Origin: Terriglobia bacterium
Lineage (GTDB): Bacteria; Acidobacteriota; Terriglobia; Terriglobales; Acidobacteriaceae
Assembly (NCBI GenBank): GCA_020072585.1
Contig: JAIQGL010000011.1
Location: forward strand, 62,001 to 126,000
Length of the DNA stretch: 64,000 bases
Direction: 5' to 3'
The stretch's first letter is position 1; the number at the start of each line of letters is the position of its first letter. Below the pieces are notes generated by a model. That model was given only the letters and a program-made list of their open reading frames with translations. It was not told where the DNA came from and did no database searches. Positions 36,392 to 45,010 of the stretch are shown here, in pieces. A program made the position numbers and the translations under genes.

Positions 36392-37447
36392 ATGCTGATG
36401 CAGACAACCAACGAATTTGAAGTCCGGCTGATTCTGAAGGCCGTATCGCCGCTCCTTATTAAGGATGGGCGATACGACCAGGATCGGCGGGACAAGTGGG
36501 CGCGCAACGACGAGATGAAGAAGGGCATGCCCAACATGATCCCCATCTCCCGCGCCTCCGATGACGACTTGCGAAGCGCAGTCACGGCAGCCACTCCCCA
36601 AAGAGCAGTTGAGGCCCTGCCGTTCTTCGTGCCCGGCAGCTCCCTGCGCGGGTCGTGGCGCTCTCACCTGGAACGGGTGGTGCGGGGTATCAACCCACCC
36701 GAGCAGGCGCAGGTGTGCGACCCGTTCGAGGAAGAACAAGCCCAGGAATCATGCTCGAACTATGCCACTCGCTTTCGTGACGCCATGGAGAAGCAGCCTC
36801 AGGACAAGAGACAGCCTGTGGTTCCCTATCGGCTGTCGTGCCCGGTGTGCAAGCTGTTCGGCCACACCACCCAGGCCGCCCGCCTGAAGATCAGCGACGG
36901 CGAACGCATTAATCCCAGGGAAGGTTCTATCGCCGCCCGTGAACACGTGCGCATCGATCGCTCCAGCGGGCAGGTCGCAAAAGGAATGTTATTCAAAATC
37001 TTCGCGCTGCAGGGCGCCAGTTTTGAAACAACATTGCACATTCGCAACTTTGAGCTGTGGCACTTGCAGTTGGTAAGCGGCCTGTTGAAAGAGATAGCCG
37101 GGGGTTTGGTTCCGCTCGGTTCTGGCAAGAACAAGGGTTACGGCAAGGTGGTATGCGCAATCAAAGAGGTTCGCCTGACGGCATTCGGCCTGGAGAAGCC
37201 GGCAGATGAACTTCGCGGCGTGGCTGAACATCCAACTGCGGGTAAGTGGTACCAGCAGCGCTATGGTCTGAAGCCTGCTTCCGATATGCCGCCGCTACGG
37301 TCCGGTCAGTGGAACCAGAGCAGCCCGTGGCGATGGGAGAGAAATGTGGATTCAGAAGAGTTCGAAAAAATCTGGAAGGAGCGGCAATTCCTGTGGTGGG
37401 ATCAGTTTCCCGCTCTGAACGCGCGCACCCTGCCGGGAGGCGTGTGA
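36392..37447 (+). CDS. Cas7-like RAMP protein, large variant
   Basis: A 351-residue RAMP; GGAGG stands 7 bases before the ATG. The first strand (FEVRLILKAVSPLLIKDG) is followed by a ~45-residue insert, then FFVPGSSLRGSWRSHLERVV, CPVCKLFGHTTQAARLKISD, HVRIDRSSGQVAKGMLF, and the Gly-rich loop LGSGKNKGYGKV. The C-terminal ~110 residues extend beyond a normal Cas7. In III-D complexes different Cas7 genes occupy different positions on the crRNA; this may be a position-specific subunit. The catalytic Asp is not obvious. Confidence 0.85.
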   Translation: MLMQTTNEFEVRLILKAVSPLLIKDGRYDQDRRDKWARNDEMKKGMPNMIPISRASDDDLRSAVTAATPQRAVEALPFFVPGSSLRGSWRSHLERVVRGINPPEQAQVCDPFEEEQAQESCSNYATRFRDAMEKQPQDKRQPVVPYRLSCPVCKLFGHTTQAARLKISDGERINPREGSIAAREHVRIDRSSGQVAKGMLFKIFALQGASFETTLHIRNFELWHLQLVSGLLKEIAGGLVPLGSGKNKGYGKVVCAIKEVRLTAFGLEKPADELRGVAEHPTAGKWYQQRYGLKPASDMPPLRSGQWNQSSPWRWERNVDSEEFEKIWKERQFLWWDQFPALNARTLPGGV

Positions 37448-37947
37448 TGAGTTCGCTGATTTCTTCCCTGCCGGGGCAATCGGTTTGGCCGGCGGCCATC
37501 CGCTGGGCGGAGTTCCGGTACGCCATTGTGGAATCGCCTGCCGAGGTGCGCTTTCTCGGCCCCCAGGAGGTGCAGCAGGCTGCGGAATTTCCACGAGGCG
37601 TCGCCTTTGGGCCGGACGCCGAATTGCGCTGGATGCGGCGGCCCGCAGGACACCTGCACTTTGTCTACCTGAGCGACAACAACCTGCCGTTTTGCGTCGA
37701 TGCGCCACACCAATCGCCATTGGAGCGAATGGGCGATGCCACCGAGCCGCAGCACATGTTTCTGTGGAGTGCATCTGACGGCCGTATTCCCAGGACGCCT
37801 TCTTATCCACTTCCTGATCCCGACGCCAACTCGCGTCTGGCGGTACGCGTTCGTCACTATCAGCTCGCCAATGCCTCAACCGGGATTCCAACCCGCCTGT
37901 ACAGGTGCGTTGATCTGATTCCAGTGAAGATCGGGGGGCCGGCATGA
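37447..37947 (+). CDS. csx19: Probable Csx19 family protein (type III-D)
   Basis: 166 residues from the ATG that overlaps the previous stop by one base. The pattern (WAEFRYAIVESPAEVRFLGP, a strand GPDAELRWMRR, MFLWSASDGRIP and a C-terminal SRLAVRVRHYQLANASTGIPTRLYRCVDL) fits what I recall of Csx19, a small III-D accessory protein of unknown detailed role. There is no RAMP motif. The assignment relies on position next to csx10 and on this weak pattern. Confidence 0.5.
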   Translation: MSSLISSLPGQSVWPAAIRWAEFRYAIVESPAEVRFLGPQEVQQAAEFPRGVAFGPDAELRWMRRPAGHLHFVYLSDNNLPFCVDAPHQSPLERMGDATEPQHMFLWSASDGRIPRTPSYPLPDPDANSRLAVRVRHYQLANASTGIPTRLYRCVDLIPVKIGGPA

Positions 37948-38708
37948 GCGAAAGAATCCCATTCACGACACAGCCACTCAGCCGAAAGCCGTGCTCCGCC
38001 AACGGCCACGACCGAAGACCACGCACCGGCTCGGGCATCTGGCGATGCAAACTCACGACAATCACGCCGCTTACCATTCATGCCTTGTTTCGCAATCTTG
38101 CCGAAAACGAAAATGCTTACCTTCCCGGCAGCTCTTTGCGCGGGATGGTGCGCAATGTGGTGGAGATGCTGGGCGCGGGCTGCGGCCGATTTTACGATCG
38201 GCCGTCGCCTCCACTGCTCGCCACCTGCACCCGCGACGCTACTTGCATCAGCTGCCGGCTCTTCGGGTTTGTCGAAAGTGATTCAGGCTGGGCAGGAAAG
38301 GTGCGCTTTGAAGATACCGTCACCGTGCCGGTACGCTGGGAAAGGCATATGGTGCCAACTCAGCGGCCGCCGCAGGCTCCAGGCTCCGGCTGGCTCATCT
38401 TTCCTTGCACCCGGCCGCAACTCGAACCTGGCCCCATTAGGTGTGCGCCTGCGGGAACTGAGTTTCGCTTTCGCGTGGATTACACCAATCTCAACCCTGA
38501 AGAATACGCAGTCTTGAAATTCGCCCTGACACTGACCCACGGCGCAATCACGCTTTGCCACACACTGGGCTACGGCAAAGCGCTCGGCTTCGGCGCCTGC
38601 AAGATCGAGTTACTACAGGACCGGTCGCCCGCCATCGGCCCGGAGATCACCACCTACCTTAACCAGTTGCCATTTGAAGCGCTGGCGAACTACAGGCGGC
38701 GGCCTTGA
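37944..38708 (+). CDS. Cas7-like RAMP protein
   Basis: A 254-residue RAMP overlapping the previous gene as ATGA. After a basic N-terminus (LSRKPCSANGHDRRPRTG), WRCKLTTITPLTIHALF is the first strand, AYLPGSSLRGMVRNVVEML the crRNA-contacting helix, CISCRLFGFVES the CxxC loop, and LGYGKALGFGACKIELL the Gly-rich end. No catalytic Asp equivalent to that of Csm3 is evident, so it may be a structural subunit. It is the fourth Cas7-like gene of the operon. Confidence 0.85.
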   Translation: MSERIPFTTQPLSRKPCSANGHDRRPRTGSGIWRCKLTTITPLTIHALFRNLAENENAYLPGSSLRGMVRNVVEMLGAGCGRFYDRPSPPLLATCTRDATCISCRLFGFVESDSGWAGKVRFEDTVTVPVRWERHMVPTQRPPQAPGSGWLIFPCTRPQLEPGPIRCAPAGTEFRFRVDYTNLNPEEYAVLKFALTLTHGAITLCHTLGYGKALGFGACKIELLQDRSPAIGPEITTYLNQLPFEALANYRRRP

Positions 38709-39385
38709 ACACCCTCTTTATTACCGTAGGAACATCGGCCCTGAAAAATGACGTCGGCCGAGCGCCCGACGACCGCGACAACGGCGCTCTAAAGGCTGAG
38801 ATTCAGCGCTATTTCGCTGCCCCGCAAAAGGACGAACAACGATGGGGGCGGCTGCGCAGCGATCTGATCGATGCCCACACCCGCTATTGGCATGCCGATT
38901 CCCTTTTCACCAACGATCCGCGGAACTTTCTTTACACCTCGGCGGAGCTGACCAGCACGGTCTTTCTGGTGCGTAGTCTTCAGGCAAAAGAGCCAGCGAA
39001 CGTACCCAAGCGGTCAGTTCTGCTGTCTTCCGACACCCCGGAAGGCTGGCTGGCCGCGGGCATTAATGAGTTCGTCCTGCGTGAACTATTTCCTGAAATC
39101 CCTGTGGAACGGCGAAAGGTTTCAGGACTCGATGTCCGTTTCAGCAACACCCAGGCCGCGCTTAAGACCGTCTTCGATGAATATGGGATTCAGGACAGAG
39201 ACCATGTCATCATCAACATCACCGGGGGTTTCAAGGGCACGATTCCCTTTCTCTCCTATTTCGCCCGGGCACATGCCTGGGAACTGTATTTCCAGCATGA
39301 AAGCCAGGATTCCGCGGTGCTTCTGCCGTTCGAGAAGAATGGCGAGCCTGGTGAGGTCAAGGAGTACGAACCATGGAAAGATTGA
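38705..39385 (+). CDS. CARF domain protein (APE2256-like), CRISPR-associated
   Basis: 226 residues from a TTG start overlapping the previous stop (TTGA). The Rossmann-like CARF motifs are clear: FITVGTSAL at the start, SAELTSTVFLV, VLLSSDTPEGWLAAG and INITGGFKGTIPF (171-183), the ligand-binding loop. CARF domains bind cyclic oligoadenylates made by Cas10. The chain is CARF only, with no HEPN or other effector domain. It could be a sensor partner of the downstream membrane protein, or a ring nuclease that degrades the messenger, as some stand-alone CARF proteins of this type do. Its 3' end overlaps the next gene by 13 bases. Confidence 0.88.
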   Translation: MNTLFITVGTSALKNDVGRAPDDRDNGALKAEIQRYFAAPQKDEQRWGRLRSDLIDAHTRYWHADSLFTNDPRNFLYTSAELTSTVFLVRSLQAKEPANVPKRSVLLSSDTPEGWLAAGINEFVLRELFPEIPVERRKVSGLDVRFSNTQAALKTVFDEYGIQDRDHVIINITGGFKGTIPFLSYFARAHAWELYFQHESQDSAVLLPFEKNGEPGEVKEYEPWKD

Positions 39386-40125
39386 TCGATGGAATTAACC
39401 TTGACAACTTCAAGGATAAACACGCAAAACTCTGGAAAGACGAAAACCCTGAGGAGATTCGTGATTGGATCAAAAAGTCGATTGATTCCACGAGCGGCAC
39501 CCATCAGCTTTACCGCATATTGCTTATCGACCTCGATGCCGATGTTGCCAATGCCGCGCCCTACATTGCGGGACTGAAAAACAGCGGCGAATCGCTCTTT
39601 GGCCTTACCCGAATGTGGCAATTTCTGCTGCGCCATCACGCCTTCGGCGCCGCTCTTGTAGTTTCTTCGTCCCTGAAAAAGGCCGGCGAGCCCCTGCCGT
39701 GGCGCCTTTGGCGGTTGAAAGATCTGCTCCACTGGCGTCTGGCCATCGGCATCCTTGCGGGGTTCCTGTTGCTTTCATCAAGCAGCCTGCTGCAGGACAT
39801 TCTCAAGAGCGCGCAGGCGAAACGTGGCTGGCTTGCTTGCTTGCCGGCTGTCTCCTTGGCCGCGATATTCCTGCACACCCTGGCCAATGTTCTGAATCGC
39901 ACCGCCGGGCTCCCTCGGCTCACGGCATTGGCGCGCGCCGCTGTCGTAACGTTCATAGGCGCGGCCTACGCTGCTGTCGGCGGCTTTGCCATTTACATGG
40001 GCGCAAGGAACCTGCAGATGACTCCTCCCCTCGGGTTGGTCCTCTTGTCCTCTGCGACCGCACTGCTGTTGGGGTTTGTGTTTCACTTGTTTTGGCAGGA
40101 TCGGTCGATTGGCGACCCTCTTTAA
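39373..40125 (+). CDS. Four-helix membrane protein coupled to the CARF gene (putative effector)
   Basis: A 250-residue protein. Residues 1-115 are soluble (KDKHAKLWKDENPEEIRDWIKKSID ... TRMWQFLLRHHAFGAALVVSS). About four transmembrane helices follow: ~122-140 (LAIGILAGFLLLSSSSLL), ~152-172 (WLACLPAVSLAAIFLHTLA), ~186-208 (AAVVTFIGAAYAAVGGFAIYM) and ~218-240 (LGLVLLSSATALLLGFVFHLF). It starts within the CARF gene, so the two are translated together, and it ends the cas operon. Type III systems are known to use membrane-disrupting effectors in which CARF and membrane parts are fused; here the parts are separate. The N-terminal domain has no family I recognise. Confidence 0.8.
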   Translation: MERLIDGINLDNFKDKHAKLWKDENPEEIRDWIKKSIDSTSGTHQLYRILLIDLDADVANAAPYIAGLKNSGESLFGLTRMWQFLLRHHAFGAALVVSSSLKKAGEPLPWRLWRLKDLLHWRLAIGILAGFLLLSSSSLLQDILKSAQAKRGWLACLPAVSLAAIFLHTLANVLNRTAGLPRLTALARAAVVTFIGAAYAAVGGFAIYMGARNLQMTPPLGLVLLSSATALLLGFVFHLFWQDRSIGDPL

Positions 40126-40563
40126 CCAAAACCATGTGATTACGAAACAGCTCGTCCTATCGCTCTTAAGGCGCTGCGCATTACGCTTTAGAGGCATTTC
40201 CAAATGCTTTAGAACGGAAGAAGATCGATGGGAATCCAGTCAGGCCGGATTCCGCCGTACCAACAGCGCCAACTCCGTGTTTACGGGCACAATGCTTCCT
40301 CGTGCCAGCTAAGAAGCTCATTTTCAAAAGTGCGATCCCAAGAGGGTAAGTTTAGTGATCCTGCGCTGGCTCTGGTTTGCGAGATCCTATAGCGCATACT
40401 CACAACACATCAAGCGCGGACTTTCAGACGATCCTTGATGCTGTTCAATTCCCATGTCCGCATTGAGCGCCAGGAGAAGCTGTTTGCGTAAGAGGGTTTC
40501 GCGGGACTGGCAGGCCAATAGACCGCGTGGCGATTTACCGGAACAAAAGCGTATATGTAGTAA
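40126..40563. other. Intergenic, end of the cas operon
   Basis: About 440 bases without a supported gene. No clear terminator hairpin. A minus-strand frame (40387-40578) shows no recognisable family. Confidence 0.4.
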
Positions 40564-42933
40564 ATGCCCGTTCAGCAAGTTACCGTCTGGCCCACAGAAG
40601 CCGATTTTGAGGCAGATCTTCAGGCAGCGCTGCGCCGCGCGTTTCCCTGGCTCCCGCCCGGATCAATCCGTCATCAAACGAAATTTTCTTTCAAGTGGGG
40701 GCATGCCACAATTGAGGTTGATGGAAGGAGCCAATCCCAAGTCACGGCTCGTTCCGATATATTGCTTTATGCCGATCCCGAGCCTCTCGCCGTGCTGGAA
40801 CTGAAGCGTCCCGGTCATCCTATCGTTGCAGCTGATATCGAGCAGGGCTTGTCCTACGCACGGATGTTGCACCCCCGTCCTCCGCTGGTTGCCGTGACGA
40901 ACGGTAGCGACCTTTCACTCCTGCAAACCCATACGGGGAACGAATGGACTCCCTCTGATGCATCGCAGACTGAATTCGTTAATCTTCTGAAATCCGCCAC
41001 TGAGGTGGCGAGCGAAGACGTAAAGCGTGCCGTTAGCACTCTGATGGGTTCAAACCCCGACATTTGGGTACAAGCCATCCGCCAGACTTCTTCAGTGACC
41101 ATCGCAGAATTGTCGGGAAGCTGGGCCGACCAGCTCCAGCCATTCGTGCCCGATTTCTTGATTCCGCGCAAGGCCACCACAACGATACTCAACCTGCTCA
41201 GGCAAGGCCAACGGTTTATTCTGATCGAAGGGCCTCCCCTCAGCGGTAAAAGCAACGTTCTGCGGGAACTCACGGTGCAGACCGCCGACGCCGAAGATCT
41301 CGTGGTTCTGTTTATCGAAGCCGACTCAGGCGCGGGCATTTTCCAAGCAATCGCTGACGCACTGGCGAATGCATTGTCCTGGCCTGTTTCACGGAATGAA
41401 GCCCGTGATTGGCTCCTCCGTCTTTCCAAGGGAGCGGGGCCATCCCTGGTTATCGCCGTGGACGGACTGGGGATTGGTCGGGATGACATTCCCAATGACG
41501 TGCACGATCTCGCTTCTCATCTGTTTGGCAGCCGTGTCCGTGTGGTTCTGGCACTCGACGACAGCGTAGCGGATCGCGTTGTGATGAATTCTACTGGGCG
41601 AAAAAAATCTGCAATCGGCCGGCGGGCGCACCGCATAAGACTCGACGTTCTCGACGACGATGAATTTAAACAGATCGTGCAAATGCTGTGGGACCGCAGG
41701 ATAGCCATAATGAAAGGCGGCGAGTCCAGCCCGGAGCTGCGTATTTCCTGGATATTGCGCGCCGTCGTTTCCCAGATTGTTTCTGAGGAGCGATACGCGA
41801 ATGAAAAGCTGATAACCGGGCTTCAGCCGCTTTTGGGGTTGGATATTATCGAGCACGCACGCGAACGCTTGTGGGACGATGAGCTCAGAAGAATGCTTCG
41901 CGCCACAGCGGAAGCGGTCCTGCAGGACGCCGGGGATCGGACACGACCAATCGGACTCGTCCTGGCATCAATGGCGACATACGCCGTCCGCCGTAAGACG
42001 CTTCTTCGTTTTCTAGAGCATGCCGAGGTGGAAACCTTGGTCGCGCGAGGTTTCCTTCGCCCGATGTTGCACGGGTCCGGGGAAGCGGTCCTGGTGATTC
42101 GGCTGCCGGAACTGCTTGCAAGCGAAGCCGCGGACGTTCTGGGACTTGAGCTTGCCACAAAGGTGAACGCCGATCCGAAAGCCGCTGCGGAATGGCTCGC
42201 AACGACGGCATCAAATATTCCTCTGGGCGATATCGTAGCCGCACAGGCAGTAATCGACGCCGCTTATCGGCATGGCAGCCTCCCTCTGACCCTGATTACC
42301 GCCTTAATTGAGTCTCCTCCGGAAAAGCGCGTTATCGCCCCCGGAACACGGGCAGCCATGTACCTTCCCGGAGCAGGAATGATGGATATGACTTTCCAGG
42401 ATGATGGCTCGATAGTGCTTCATGCCCATGGCCAGAGTCACAAGATTCAGGTAGACCCCGGCGACGAACAGCCCACGTCTTATGGAAATGTCCATAGCTG
42501 GCTTATTTTGTCGCACTTTGGCGGTCGGCCGTTTGCAATTGAGCAGGAGGGCGAACCCGGCGCACGCGTAGATCCTATGGTTCTTCTCGAAGTGGGGACG
42601 TGCCCGATTGTGCTACGCGCGGTTGGTCCAGACCTTGAAATGACCAGGGTCTCTACGCATCATATTTCTGGCGTCGAGGTTGTATGCGAAAGGGCGGGCA
42701 TAGTGGAGCCCATCACCTTGTCGATCCTCAAGTTCTTGCGCGCTGCGGGTCCGCAGGCCGAGGATTGGATTGAAGAAGCCGTTGAACGCAATTCACTGCC
42801 TTTACTCATGCGGCTTCATATAGCGCTGGGTCAACTGGCGGATTCAGCGGATCGCGAGCTTGCAACCTTTGTTAAGCGGGTACTCAGTGATTTGGTCAAC
42901 CCAGTGTTATCCAAATCCAATTTGCTGCATTGA
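40564..42933 (+). CDS. PD-(D/E)XK nuclease fused to a STAND-type NTPase (putative defence protein)
   Basis: A 789-residue protein. The N-terminus is a PD-(D/E)XK nuclease-like domain, with Asp65 in RSDILLY, the E-L-K triad in VLELKRPG (79-81) and EQGLSYAR behind it, as in restriction subunits of the HsdR type. At ~221-230 is a Walker A (EGPPLSGKSN), with Walker B LVIAVDGL at ~295-302. The rest is a helical then beta-rich region without a recognised sensor. Nuclease-NTPase fusions of this layout act in anti-phage defence, where the NTPase part senses and the nuclease part executes. It lies directly behind the CRISPR locus on the same strand. Confidence 0.75.
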   Translation: MPVQQVTVWPTEADFEADLQAALRRAFPWLPPGSIRHQTKFSFKWGHATIEVDGRSQSQVTARSDILLYADPEPLAVLELKRPGHPIVAADIEQGLSYARMLHPRPPLVAVTNGSDLSLLQTHTGNEWTPSDASQTEFVNLLKSATEVASEDVKRAVSTLMGSNPDIWVQAIRQTSSVTIAELSGSWADQLQPFVPDFLIPRKATTTILNLLRQGQRFILIEGPPLSGKSNVLRELTVQTADAEDLVVLFIEADSGAGIFQAIADALANALSWPVSRNEARDWLLRLSKGAGPSLVIAVDGLGIGRDDIPNDVHDLASHLFGSRVRVVLALDDSVADRVVMNSTGRKKSAIGRRAHRIRLDVLDDDEFKQIVQMLWDRRIAIMKGGESSPELRISWILRAVVSQIVSEERYANEKLITGLQPLLGLDIIEHARERLWDDELRRMLRATAEAVLQDAGDRTRPIGLVLASMATYAVRRKTLLRFLEHAEVETLVARGFLRPMLHGSGEAVLVIRLPELLASEAADVLGLELATKVNADPKAAAEWLATTASNIPLGDIVAAQAVIDAAYRHGSLPLTLITALIESPPEKRVIAPGTRAAMYLPGAGMMDMTFQDDGSIVLHAHGQSHKIQVDPGDEQPTSYGNVHSWLILSHFGGRPFAIEQEGEPGARVDPMVLLEVGTCPIVLRAVGPDLEMTRVSTHHISGVEVVCERAGIVEPITLSILKFLRAAGPQAEDWIEEAVERNSLPLLMRLHIALGQLADSADRELATFVKRVLSDLVNPVLSKSNLLH

Positions 42934-43073
42934 ACCGTTCGGGATAAGTTTAACAATCCTCTCTAAAGAGATATAGTTTGGTCGCCTTTATCGGCAATTT
43001 CCCATGGCAATATTGGTGAATCGCTGCGTTTAACCAATCGAGAGACCAGCAAAAGCCAGTGAAAGGAACGAGT

Positions 43074-44009
43074 ATGGCATCGCAAGCAGAGAATTGCGCC
43101 ATCTGCGATCAGTCGCCTTCGGATGGCGTCAAAATGCGCAACAGTGGTATTTTCGATGGTCTGCTGATCGATTGTCCCCGGTGCGGCCAATATGAGCTGG
43201 TCGGTCTAGAGGCTATTTCTTCAAGCTATAAATGGACTCCTGAAATCAGAAGTAGCTTGTCCTGTGCCGCACGTCAGGCCTTTGCAGCTGGCCAGCCGCT
43301 CCGAATTACGGCTGCAAATGTGGTGGAGTTCGCTGGGCCTCACATGGATACGCGGGTTTCTGACAACCAGGAACGCTTGCTTCGCGAAGCTGCCAGAAGA
43401 GCGGGCAGGCCCCAGATGGGGGCTTCATTCTCGCTGACGCAGGACTTTACTTTGATCGACTGCCACAGCGCAGAAGAGTTCAATTGGCACATCGAGTGGC
43501 TGGAGACCCAGAAGCTCGTGTTTCGGACCGGAGCCGGCCCGGATACCGTTCAACTGACGCTTTCTATGGAAGGGTGGAAACAAGTTCAGCCGATTCCGAG
43601 GGCTGGAGGCATCCCCGGCCGGTGCTTCGTAGCCATGTGGTTCGACACTTCGATGACTGAAGTGTTTGAACTGGGGATCTCAAGAGCGGTCACGGATTGT
43701 GGGTTTCCACCCCCCATTCGCATTGATCGAAAGGAGCATAACAACCAGATAACCGACGAGATCATTGCGGCGATTCGCGATGCGGAGTTCGTCGTAGCTG
43801 ACTTCACCGGCAATCGTGGCGGCGTTTATTACGAGGCTGGTTTCGCTCGTGGATTGGGACGCCCTGTAATCTATTGCTGCAAGGCATCTGATTTCGAAGA
43901 CCGCCACTTCGACACACAACTCATCAACCATATCAAGTGGTCCGGCCCGACCGATCTCCGGCAAAATCTAGCGAACAGAATCAAGGCAACAATCATTCCC
44001 AGCGGCTAG
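43074..44009 (+). CDS. Zinc-ribbon protein with nucleoside deoxyribosyltransferase-like domain
   Basis: 311 residues from the ATG with GAAAGGA 8 bases upstream (an in-frame GTG lies at 43059). The N-terminus has a zinc-ribbon pattern, CAIC ... CPRC. A helical middle follows. The last ~120 residues (FVAMWFDTSMTEVFELGISRAV ... IRIDRKEHNNQITDEIIAAIRDAEFVVADFTGNRGGVYYEAGFARGLGRPVI) match the nucleoside 2-deoxyribosyltransferase/TIR-like superfamily, with the Glu in YYEAGFA in the active-site position. Relatives hydrolyse glycosidic bonds of nucleosides or NAD, and such domains are common defence effectors. The substrate here is not known. Confidence 0.7.
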   Translation: MASQAENCAICDQSPSDGVKMRNSGIFDGLLIDCPRCGQYELVGLEAISSSYKWTPEIRSSLSCAARQAFAAGQPLRITAANVVEFAGPHMDTRVSDNQERLLREAARRAGRPQMGASFSLTQDFTLIDCHSAEEFNWHIEWLETQKLVFRTGAGPDTVQLTLSMEGWKQVQPIPRAGGIPGRCFVAMWFDTSMTEVFELGISRAVTDCGFPPPIRIDRKEHNNQITDEIIAAIRDAEFVVADFTGNRGGVYYEAGFARGLGRPVIYCCKASDFEDRHFDTQLINHIKWSGPTDLRQNLANRIKATIIPSG

Positions 44010-44133
44010 GGGGCATTGCATTTCAATCGGCAGCGACAGCAAGATGCAAAACCTATTCCGGCCGATCATATCGGGGGCAGCACGTCATAATCCGGTTTAT
44101 TGATTGCCATCAGCCCGCATATACTGCACAAAT

Positions 44134-44982
44134 ATGTCCGACGACTTTTCCGATCCGGTAAAGAGAGCCTTGGCATCGCGCGTAGGCAATCTCTGCTCAA
44201 ACCCGGAGTGCCGAGCTCTTACCAGCGGGCCGCAGGACGACCCGGCGAAAGCTGTCAATCTTGGTGTCGCCGCTCATATTACCGCCGCCTCTCCTGGCGG
44301 GCCAAGGTATGACGCCGAACTGCTGCCGGAAGAGCGTAGCGCACCCTCCAATGGACTATGGCTTTGCCAGAACTGCGCCAAGCTTGTGGATAATGATGCG
44401 GTGCGATTTGGGGTTGACCTGCTGCTCAGGTGGAAAGGCACTGCGGAAGCCGATGCTCGCAATAGGGTCGGCAAAACAGCGGCCTCGGGCAGCGCTCCAG
44501 GTGTCAATCTGCAGGACGGTATCAGGGTGCGAATTGAGCCCATCGTGCCCCGCAGATTCGAGAGAACGGAATGGCTTGTGCAATCAAATTCCGGTAATGC
44601 TTTTGTCTTTCAGAAGACCGATTCTATGGCAACGGTCGAGATTCCCGTTTCGTTCATTGAGAACGTGCATCGGTTTCGTGACAATGCTCCAGCGCTTGTG
44701 CAGCTCGACGGCAGGCTTCAGTGGATCTCGGTCGGGCAACGCTGGCTGGTGCTCTCCGAGAAGCCGCAGCCTGGACCACACAACGAGCATGGCTACAGCA
44801 AGTTTGTGGACTTTGATTATCCGAGGAGAATGGCATACACCGGGGAATTCGCATGGTGCCGCGAGGACCGCCTGGCTGAGTGCCTGAGCCGTGGGAGATA
44901 CATATTCTACGATGAGGACGGCAAATATTTGAGAGTTCCAGGCCCCGACATCGATCAGATTCTCGTTTCCAGCCGCCCCTAG
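44134..44982 (+). CDS. HNH-endonuclease-like protein
   Basis: About 282 residues from the ATG at 44134 (an upstream ATG lies at 44104). Residues ~10-90 read as an HNH-type zinc fold: CSNPECRALTSG, GVAAHITAASPGGPRY, SAPSNGLWLCQNCAKLVD. The His that usually follows the last CxxC is Ala here, a variant I have seen in related proteins. The C-terminal ~180 residues hold a beta-rich domain (RVRIEPIVPRRFERTEWLVQSNSGNAFVFQ) of unknown function. It may be a nuclease effector, in tandem with the deoxyribosyltransferase-like gene. Confidence 0.65.
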   Translation: MSDDFSDPVKRALASRVGNLCSNPECRALTSGPQDDPAKAVNLGVAAHITAASPGGPRYDAELLPEERSAPSNGLWLCQNCAKLVDNDAVRFGVDLLLRWKGTAEADARNRVGKTAASGSAPGVNLQDGIRVRIEPIVPRRFERTEWLVQSNSGNAFVFQKTDSMATVEIPVSFIENVHRFRDNAPALVQLDGRLQWISVGQRWLVLSEKPQPGPHNEHGYSKFVDFDYPRRMAYTGEFAWCREDRLAECLSRGRYIFYDEDGKYLRVPGPDIDQILVSSRP

Positions 44983-45010
44983 AATAAGAAAAAACCGGAT
45001 TCAGTGTTGC

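Noticed and set aside
39615-40139. A 174-codon frame overlapping the membrane-protein gene in another frame
   Set aside because: The membrane-protein frame has four clean hydrophobic helices and a coupled start; this one is Arg/His-rich shadow sequence.
40387-40578. A small minus-strand frame after the cas operon considered as a cas1/cas2 remnant
   Set aside because: No Cas1 or Cas2 motif is visible.
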